Shown: in pieces, positions 56,623-64,000 of the stretch
How the letters are laid out: each line of letters starts with the position of its first letter
How positions within the stretch are numbered: position 1 is the first letter of the stretch
Source of the DNA: Lobosporangium transversale
Taxonomy: Eukaryota > Mortierellomycota > Mortierellomycetes > Mortierellales > Mortierellaceae
Length of the DNA stretch: 64,000 bases
Assembly (NCBI RefSeq): GCF_002105155.1
Contig: NW_019028995.1
Coordinates: forward strand, 186,001 to 250,000
Reading direction: 5' to 3'
Program-made: the position numbers and the translations under genes
The notes under the pieces: model-generated
The model's database searches: none
Told to the model about the DNA's origin: nothing
The model's input: only the letters and a program-made list of their open reading frames with translations

Positions 56623-58221
56623 TTAAACATGTTGATAGTTATTGTTGGAGGGCAAGAAAGAGTCGCTCATATCATCCTCATCATCTTCATCGTTACTGCT
56701 CAACATCATGCCTCCCATAAGGTTATTGTTGTTGTTGTTCATAATCATAATTCCGTTGCTGCTGCTGCTGCTGATATTTCCGTTTCCATTTCCAGTCATA
56801 TCAGTTACATTGACTGCAAACTCGTTGCTAGTGATAGAGAAGGGCACCAATGGTGGGAAAGTGGGCATTGAAAGACCATTCTGGCTGGCAAAGCTCTCGA
56901 TAATCTGGAGTCTTCGTCGGACTTCCTGGTTCTCGAGGTGAATGGCCTCCATCATCTCGCGGGTGCGGTCAATCTCATTCACCTTCTGTTCCAGCTCCTT
57001 GATGTAGGCCTTGCGTCGGTTGCGGAACGTTCTCTGGGCCGCGCGGTTCTGAGCGGCGCGACGTGGGTGAGTCACATTACCGGTGTGGCTGGGTGCGCGG
57101 GTGGTGGTTTCGTTAGTAGCACTAGTGGTAGTGGTGATGGTGGCATTAGTCTCTGGCTGTTCAGAGGATTCGCGAGAATCAGCAATCTTTTTAGCAATCT
57201 TCTTGGGAGAGTGGGCTTTGGTCTCTGATTCGATCATGTCGGGGTTGAAGGAGGGAGAGGAAGAAAGAGTGGATGACTTTGTAACTTTGGTTGAGCGGGT
57301 GGTCTTGACTTTATCCAGGCGAGAGCTGGTCGAGGGCCTACCCGCCAAGTTGGCTGTCGCCGCGGAAGTTTTCTTCATCGTCACAAATGCAGTGGCGTCT
57401 TCAGAGGAGATGGCGCTGCTGTTGACGACGGCAGCTGCAGCGTCGACCGAGTGTTGCGGCGAGGGTTGACGCTCGAGCTTACGCTTGGGTGCTGCAGGGT
57501 GTGCAGAAGGAGTATATGTGTTTTGACGTGAGAAGGAGTCGTCATGTGCAAGGGTAGAAGGGTTGAAGAAGGGTGAGGAAGTGGTGATGGCAGAGGGTGC
57601 AAAGAGAGAAGAGCTAGAGGTGTCGGCAGAGATGATAGAGGACATCATTGAAGATGTGGCTGGAATGGCCATGCTGGTAGTTGTGGAATGGCTGGTCTCA
57701 TACAACATCTGCTGCTGCAACTGTTGCATCCTCAATTGCTCGTGATGCTTCTGTTGTTGGCGTTGGTGGCGCTGGCGTTGTTGTTGAAAGAGAGTCGTAT
57801 CTGCATAATGCATCGTTTGAGAGCGCTGTGAAGGAAGAATATGTTGGTCCTGCTGTACCGAGGACGATGATGGAGATGAGAGATCGAATGTGTTTGGGAA
57901 TAATTGGAGATAGTCCATGTTGGGTTGCTGTGGAATCTCTTCTGTCTTGATGATGGCATAGGGTGGCGAAGAAGGAGCGCTATGAGAAACGATAGAAGAT
58001 ACAGGGTATTGCTGGAGCTGATGCTGGCGCTGGTTCTGGTGCTGCTGTTGAGGGAATGAAGGGGCCATGACGTAGCCTTGGACAGGGGATGTTGATGCGG
58101 AGGCGATGTAGTTCTCGACTTGATCAGAGTTGATGAGCTTGGTCATGTTGTCGTCGAGCATCGAGGGCTGCATGTGGAAGAAATCGTTGTTGTTCTGGTA
58201 CACCATAACACTCTGTAGCAT
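56623..58221 (-). CDS. bZIP transcription factor, Pap1/Yap1-type basic region
   Basis: A single exon of 532 aa from the first ATG (58221). The frame stays open upstream to about 58254, where CCACAG could be an acceptor, so an additional 5' exon is possible. Most of the protein is Gln/Ser/Thr/Asn-rich. The basic region at about residue 387 reads RRAAQNRAAQRTFRNRRKAY and fits the N-x-x-A-Q-x-x-F-R signature of fungal AP-1-like (Pap1/Yap1) factors. A zipper of about five heptads follows (KELEQKVNEIDRTREMMEA). Such factors respond to oxidative, metal or nutrient stress. The Cys-rich redox domains of Yap1 and Pap1 are not evident, so redox control cannot be assumed. The tail is acidic (NDEDDEDDMSDSF). 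Confidence 0.85.
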   Translation of the reverse strand: MLQSVMVYQNNNDFFHMQPSMLDDNMTKLINSDQVENYIASASTSPVQGYVMAPSFPQQQHQNQRQHQLQQYPVSSIVSHSAPSSPPYAIIKTEEIPQQPNMDYLQLFPNTFDLSSPSSSSVQQDQHILPSQRSQTMHYADTTLFQQQRQRHQRQQQKHHEQLRMQQLQQQMLYETSHSTTTSMAIPATSSMMSSIISADTSSSSLFAPSAITTSSPFFNPSTLAHDDSFSRQNTYTPSAHPAAPKRKLERQPSPQHSVDAAAAVVNSSAISSEDATAFVTMKKTSAATANLAGRPSTSSRLDKVKTTRSTKVTKSSTLSSSPSFNPDMIESETKAHSPKKIAKKIADSRESSEQPETNATITTTTSATNETTTRAPSHTGNVTHPRRAAQNRAAQRTFRNRRKAYIKELEQKVNEIDRTREMMEAIHLENQEVRRRLQIIESFASQNGLSMPTFPPLVPFSITSNEFAVNVTDMTGNGNGNISSSSSNGIMIMNNNNNNLMGGMMLSSNDEDDEDDMSDSFLPSNNNYQHV

Positions 58222-58800
58222 GACTTTGTGCTTCTTATCCAGACTGTGGTACAATAAAAGGGGTATAATAGACGAAGAGTTTAAGACCTAATGCGTTATG
58301 TTGCTAATAATCATGTATTCAAAAGAGGAAAGGTGAAGTTGAGTGAGTTGAAGTGAATGGCTGAGTAAGACATTGGCCCGAAAAAGGAAAATCAGGCACA
58401 GCTCGGGAAGAAGTGACTTCAAATTAGACGGTGGCAGAGTCTTCCATCTGTACCTTGTATCTTGAAACAAATAGATCACAAAAAAAAAAAAAAAAAAAAA
58501 AAGTTTGAAGCGCGGTAGAGTAATGGGAGGTGCAAGAGAGAGAGAGCGGAAGAGAATAAGGAGTGGATGGATTTCAATGTTGGATGTAGAGTTGGTTTGA
58601 ATGTATTTTGCTTGGCTGCACTAGTAAGCTGTAGTTTGTTAGTTAGTTAGTAAAAAAGTTGTTGTTGTTGTAGAAAGAAATGCTGAAGAGAAATAAAAAA
58701 ATGTGGGCACATCCTGAGTTTATATATAAAAATTTTCTGTACAAGATGAATATACTTTCAAACTCACTGGATTGTTTATTTGTTTATTTGTTTATTTTTT
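58222..58800. other. Upstream region of the bZIP gene
   Basis: Holds a poly-A tract at about 58479-58502, GAGAGAGAG and short GTT/TTAG repeats, and a TATATATAAAA sequence near 58720-58730. It is probably the bZIP promoter and leader. Confidence 0.4.
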
Positions 58801-59852
58801 TATTTTTTTTTTAGAAGCAAACCACTATGTCAGAATGCATTTGTTTCAATTACTTATTCAAAAATTGTATTATTAAGGATATATTACTAACATATTTTTA
58901 AAGGAGACACAATGACTTGTCAATATTATAAATTCCTCTGATTCAATAACATTTCTATTCAAATGCATCCCTATTCACTCCTATTCATTCCGGGACAGGA
59001 TCATGGTCAAAGTAAAAAAATAAATTCCCCTCTTGTGTGCAACAGCAGGGTGTGCAAACCAAAACTGCGAAAACATTGATCTCCTCCCTTGCGTGGCTGA
59101 TTAAACCACAAGGCCATTCGTTTTGCACCTTGCATATGTTGCTCGCTGGTTGGTTGTCGTTACCAAAGTAGCTGTGTTTCTGTTATTACGGTAATGGAGA
59201 TTAAAAAAAAGGGACTATCATCTCGATCGGATGCACTCTCCTTCTCTCAAGCCCTTCCGCGCTTATGTAGTTTTGGTCAATCCGTGTACTTTTTTTTTTA
59301 GTCTGTTCTGTCAACGTCCGTTCATCCCAACGTTTCACTGGTTCCCTTTTTTTTTGTACAACAATCCGTCTGGACTATGCCATAAAAAGGAGATTAGTGG
59401 CAGTAGCTTCCTTTCTTGGCATTCACACCAGTGTCACCTCATCCGCTTATAGCTATTGCTATTAGCACTACAAGATCATGCGAATGATCGGAAACAATTT
59501 TATTTCTTTTCCTTGTTGTATGCTAGTCTATCCCTATCCTTATGAGTCGCGAATGTACGAGTATTTTGGCTCGATTTATCATTACAGCTAGCTACTTCAT
59601 TCTTTTTGTCATGGGACACATGAATTAAGCATAATTAAAAAAAATAAAGCCAAGAGATGTCATTATTATTCATCTAGAAATTACTATTCTGCAGGATAAA
59701 AAAAATAACATTCCATCTGATGCATAGACTGTGCCTCATTCACAGGTTCAATTTCTAATCTCCAATAATCCGAAAATGATCAGTTGATGATGACTTGGCC
59801 ACAAAAAATAGCATTGGATATTAATAATAATAATTTACCGCCGAGCGGGAAG

Positions 59853-59885
<33 letters not shown>

Positions 59886-60388
59886 AGGCGGGTCACAACA
59901 ACAGAAGCATTCTTCGTTGGCATCTCAAGCACCAATCATGTGCAGGCGACATGTGTGATAAAGGAAGATTAATGCCTTTTTCCTTCCCCTAGGAAACCTT
60001 GGTTCATTTCAAGCATGCAGATCATGCTTCATTTCTCTTTCGTTGGTCCATTTACTTTCGAAGTTTGTCCCTGATCCACAAAAAACGATACGTCCACACG
60101 AAGGCTTTAGAAAGTCCCAGAAATTAAGGAATCATGGGGACAGAAAAGGAAAGGAAAAAGAAATTGAGGTGCCCAGATCATTATGAAAAGAACGAATGAA
60201 AAGGAAGCGGAAAGAACTCGGCAGCATGATTAGGGGAATGGTCATGAAAAAAAAAAAAAAAAAAAAAAAAAAATGAATGAGACCCACAAGGGGAAAGAAG
60301 AAGACGCGTAACGTCTTTTCATTTAAACAAAAACAAACATGATTAATGGAATGGCAAAGAAACTCCATGCATTCTTTATCTAAATTCA

Positions 60389-60419
<31 letters not shown>

Positions 60420-63400
60420 GATTCCTCTACTAGATCCATAGCTGCATCACGCCTTATCAACATGTTTTTCATTCGTTTTTATTCACAATACGAAAGTTAT
60501 TTGATCTGTTGCTGCATCTAGAATAGAGCATGGCTATGAGGAAAGATAATGCATATGATAGTCATACATACAGCATTCAGAGGAAAGGAGAAAGGGAAAG
60601 TGAGGACGGTTAAAGCTGAGCATATCTTGTTCCTTGATTAGCTTAAAAAAAAAGGTTGGCAGATAGGCAAATCCATAGGAGACCCTTCGTATGATCAGCA
60701 CATTGGTTTTCTAGCTTATCACATGGAATACATCCTGCATCTCCCTTGAGAGGGGCATGATGGATCCATGTGAGTTATGAAGATGGGAAAATCGATCAAG
60801 TAATCTATAAGGAAAAAAGATCGGTATGCGTGTGATCGGAAGATACAGGGTGTCCACGAGAGTATCAATGGTTCTTTTTTTCTGTGTATAAATGAGTATG
60901 CATGTACCGTATCACATTGGACGGAAATGTCTAGAGAAAAATGTCTGTGGATCCAATCATAAGGACCAGATATTCTGTGCCACAAAGAAGGGTGCAACAA
61001 TACCACAGTTCCGCGGGAGAAGATTGGCGCACTGATCAAGGTAAAAGGAAGTAATCGTGTCAGGAATGTTTACAGATCTATCACACATTGGCCCTTTTTT
61101 TTTTTTTTTTTTACACGTCCATATTAGTCCATTCATACAAAGTGTGTAAATAATCTGTTTGCTTCTTTTTTGTGTTACCTTCAAATCGGCTTTGTTATGA
61201 TCCTACAGCACAAAAAAGGAGTTAAACACTGATCAGGAGCACTAAGGAAAATTTTTTTTTACTGATGCACTGATGTTAATTGAATGTCCGACAGGAGAAT
61301 TTGGTTAGTATACAATTTCCTGGTCCACATATTGCATAGAGGGTCACAGCCCCCCTATGAAGAATACATTTGCATACGTACTAGCCACATCCGCCCCAAT
61401 TTCCGTACTTTCAGAGTTTTGGACTTTCGGTCTAACACTGCTCTCAGCCATGCATTGAACAGATGACTAGTCGATCTTTAACTATATATAATTATATAAC
61501 TATTTATATTAAATATGTATAATGCCGTGTGCGTTATCTAAATTCGGGGTTCTTTCTCCCATACTAAAGTAACCATGTAGAAGCATTCCTTTGTTAGATC
61601 TTGAATACTTCTCCTTGGTCAAAGTAAAAAAGAAAAGAAAACGTCAACAACATTGTATACAGCTTGATCCAATTGAAAGTAATATTATATACTGCTCATA
61701 ACTTCTTGCCCTTATCTTTCCATCTCTATCATGTAAGGTCTCTCCCTCTCCTATTTGCTTCTTCTTTGGTCGTACAGTATGCCATAGCACTTGATGTTAT
61801 CTCGACTGTACATATATACCTGAAGGTGAGACGAGGTTAGGAGAGAGGAAGGAGAAAAGAGAAAGGGAAGAGCAGTTTACATTAGGCTTTCCATCCCCTG
61901 GTCTAACATTCATGTGTGGAGTTTTCCTCAATTGCTCAATTGCTTCTGTTTTGGTTACACTCATATGAACATGGATTGAATCTCACAGACAAAGCTGAGC
62001 TCAAACAACAAAAAAAAATCCTTGCCTTTTTTTTTTTTTTTTTTTTTTTTTTCATTCTCAGCTAGTGTCTTTTGATGCGTCACAGGCGTCAATGCATTCC
62101 CGCTTTGTTTATTTGATTTTTGGTTTAAAAATAAGTTGAGCGGGCATTTCGGCCACGCGTCAGTGCCTTAAATTTTTTTTTTTTTGGAATTCTGGACTGG
62201 TCTGAACTTTAAACTTTACTTTGAATTGAATCTGTTATTCTATTTTATTTATATGCCTTGTCACACTTGCTGCATGACGCATGCTAGTCGGGGATCTAAT
62301 CTGGGCATTGCATCAAACACGTACTTTTTATTTTTGTTTATGATGGATCCGGGTTAAAAAAAAAAAAAAAAAAAAGTGTGCAGTTAATGACCGGCTTCTG
62401 GTGTCAATCTTTATCTCTCTGTCTTTTTTTCTCTTTCCCTCCCTGCACTATCTCATTCCTCAGCAGCTCTTGGATTTCTCTTAAATACACTTCCTTAACT
62501 CTCCCTCTCCCTCTTCCATAGCTAATCTTCAAAAAAAGGAAGGGAAGGTAAAGGGATTCATGGCATCGCATTTAACTTTGACATGTATTTTTACTCATTC
62601 TTTCGTTACAGTAAAAAAAAAAAAAAACTCGGGACTACTTGGGGATGAACAGCAAGCTTGGTTAGATAATGTTTAGATAAACATAGCTTTAAAAAAAAAC
62701 GTTAAGAACTTTAGGGGATATGCAGTCGAGAATGGATACTTTTTTTTTCTGCGTCATAGTGCTGCAAGTATGTGCAGGTTATGCAGCATGCAATGCAGTC
62801 TTCTGCGATTGCAATGTTATATAATAAAGATATCCTCACAATGTGGATCCGCTCATGACGTCAAATTAGCCTTTTAAACTTGGTATACTGTAATCTGACT
62901 GTAGATCCAGGGATTAATGTTCCCATAGGGGGGTTGTATATCATGTATGCATGCTTTTTAGGTAACAGGATCTTTATATGTATGTGTAAAGGAGCTTGAT
63001 AAAGTGACATAATAGAGGGAGAGAAAGAGAGATAGCAGTAATGCAAAATAATGGTATGTCTATTTCAATCCAATCTATTTGTGCCGAGTATCAACTGAAG
63101 AAGGAAAGGCTAATAAGCATTTGATGATATTATATCCTAATCTTACTGACAGAAAAAAAAAAGAGCTACTGCTATCATTGATGAGGAGCTGCATGATCCA
63201 AAGAAGAGCAATGCTCCTTCGTCCTCTCTCAAGGTGAGAGGGCAGGAAGAGGAGCCTAGCCCTCTCGTTGTTTATATTTTAGGAGTAACTTGAATCCATG
63301 GTAAGAACCAGAATAAGAGCCACCATCTCTTCATAAACCCTGATACTCTTGGTTATAGAGTTGATTGATCTTCGCAAGCCGTAACGACAATCACTCAAAC

Positions 63401-63497
63401 CAACGCTTTGGATCATAAACAAAAGCAGGCTCAGCAAAAAGGAAAAAAAAAGAAAGAGTTTCCCTGTGATTTGGTATAACAATCATTTAGTGCACGC
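58801..63497. other. Gene-poor, homopolymer-dense intergenic DNA
   Basis: No open frame shows a recognisable domain or gene-like composition. Long A or T tracts recur (about 59850-59881, 60246-60271, 60398-60419, 61097-61112, 62031-62052, 62356-62374, 62612-62626). A CRE-like TGACGTCA lies near 62856-62863. Regulatory or non-coding RNA content cannot be judged from sequence alone. Confidence 0.45.
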
Positions 63498-63546
63498 GCC
63501 ACATGCCACATGCCACATGCCACATACCACATGCCACATACCACAG
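63498..63546. repeat. 7-bp tandem repeat (GCCACAT)n
   Basis: Seven units of GCCACAT or ACCACAT in a row, with no associated gene. Confidence 0.85.
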
Positions 63547-64000
63547 TGGCACGAGTTTCATTCGAATGCAAAGTTTGCACATATAACAGTGTTTGTAACA
63601 ACTTGTGCACATTCCACACAGGTGAGACAAGAGCAAAGGAGAAAGTTCAGTGAAAGGTGAGATAAGCAAAGTAAAAAGTATTCTGGTGTACAGTTGAAAT
63701 ATATATGTGATTGTTGGTCTTTTGGACTTGTGGTGTTGCATCGCCTCCCTCAAAGCCATAAGCGTATAAACAATGAAAAAGTATAAAATCCCACTTTTTT
63801 TTTTTTTTTCCTCTTGTTTTACCTTGGTGCAAGGACCTGAAAGAGGTTTTTTTTATTTCTTTATTTTTTATTTTATTTTATTTTTTTTTACAGAACAATT
63901 ATGTGCTAAACATTCTGCTTCCTTCTCTATACATACCTTCCTTCTTACGTCTTAAACATTACTGTTGGCAAAAATGATTTTTAGCTCTTTTTTTTTGTGC
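63547..64000. other. Intergenic to window end
   Basis: AT-rich DNA with T tracts near 63796 and 63846-63890. No gene is seen at the window edge. Confidence 0.4.

Noticed and set aside
58288-58479. Extra 5' exon of the bZIP gene
   Set aside because: A short frame and a possible acceptor near 58248 exist, but no donor joins them convincingly in frame.

Overview
The window is eukaryotic and looks like an early-diverging filamentous fungus, most likely Mucoromycota (inference). Supporting signs are short GT-AG introns in most genes, an HDEL-ended protein disulfide isomerase, a Pap1/Yap-type bZIP factor, a CBF1-like bHLH-zipper protein, an EF-hand MscS channel, AT-rich intergenic DNA full of poly(dA:dT) tracts, and scattered DNA transposons. 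All gene models were assembled by hand from reading frame, splice-site and homology logic; no transcript data were available.

Layout. 1-3.5 kb is repeat-rich and gene-poor, with a decayed mobile-element ORF and a tRNA-Ala(CGC). 3.88-10.86 kb is one apparently intact 6,984-bp DNA transposon. It has equal 1,352-bp terminal inverted repeats and, on the minus strand, a 607-aa DDE (Tc1/mariner/IS630-like) transposase plus a five-exon 458-aa protein with a PD-(D/E)XK nuclease-like motif. A 190-bp non-autonomous relative with the same termini lies at 50.6 kb. 12.0-19.9 kb holds housekeeping genes: an EF-hand MscS channel (+), a CECR5-type HAD phosphatase (-) and protein disulfide isomerase (-). 19.9-25.4 kb is a gene desert containing a 137-bp MITE.

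25.4-43.2 kb is a nested inverted-duplication locus. Three secreted type-B carboxylesterase paralogues (+, -, +) share one four-exon plan. Between the first two lie two sulfite-oxidase genes on the arms of a roughly 3.1-kb inverted repeat with a 1.16-kb spacer. Those arms appear identical except for one minisatellite and two homopolymer lengths. A smaller 257-bp fold-back pair lies between esterases 2 and 3.

43.8-58.3 kb returns to single-copy genes: a CBF1-like bHLH-zipper factor (+), CCT1/TCP-1 alpha (-), an unrecognised protein (+), a dual-specificity phosphatase with long disordered flanks (+) and a bZIP factor (-). 58.3-64 kb shows no convincing gene and is dominated by homopolymer tracts.

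The most unusual biology is the two-gene transposon with very long internally repetitive TIRs and its linked MITE, and the sulfite-oxidase palindrome whose arms look far younger than the esterases flanking them.
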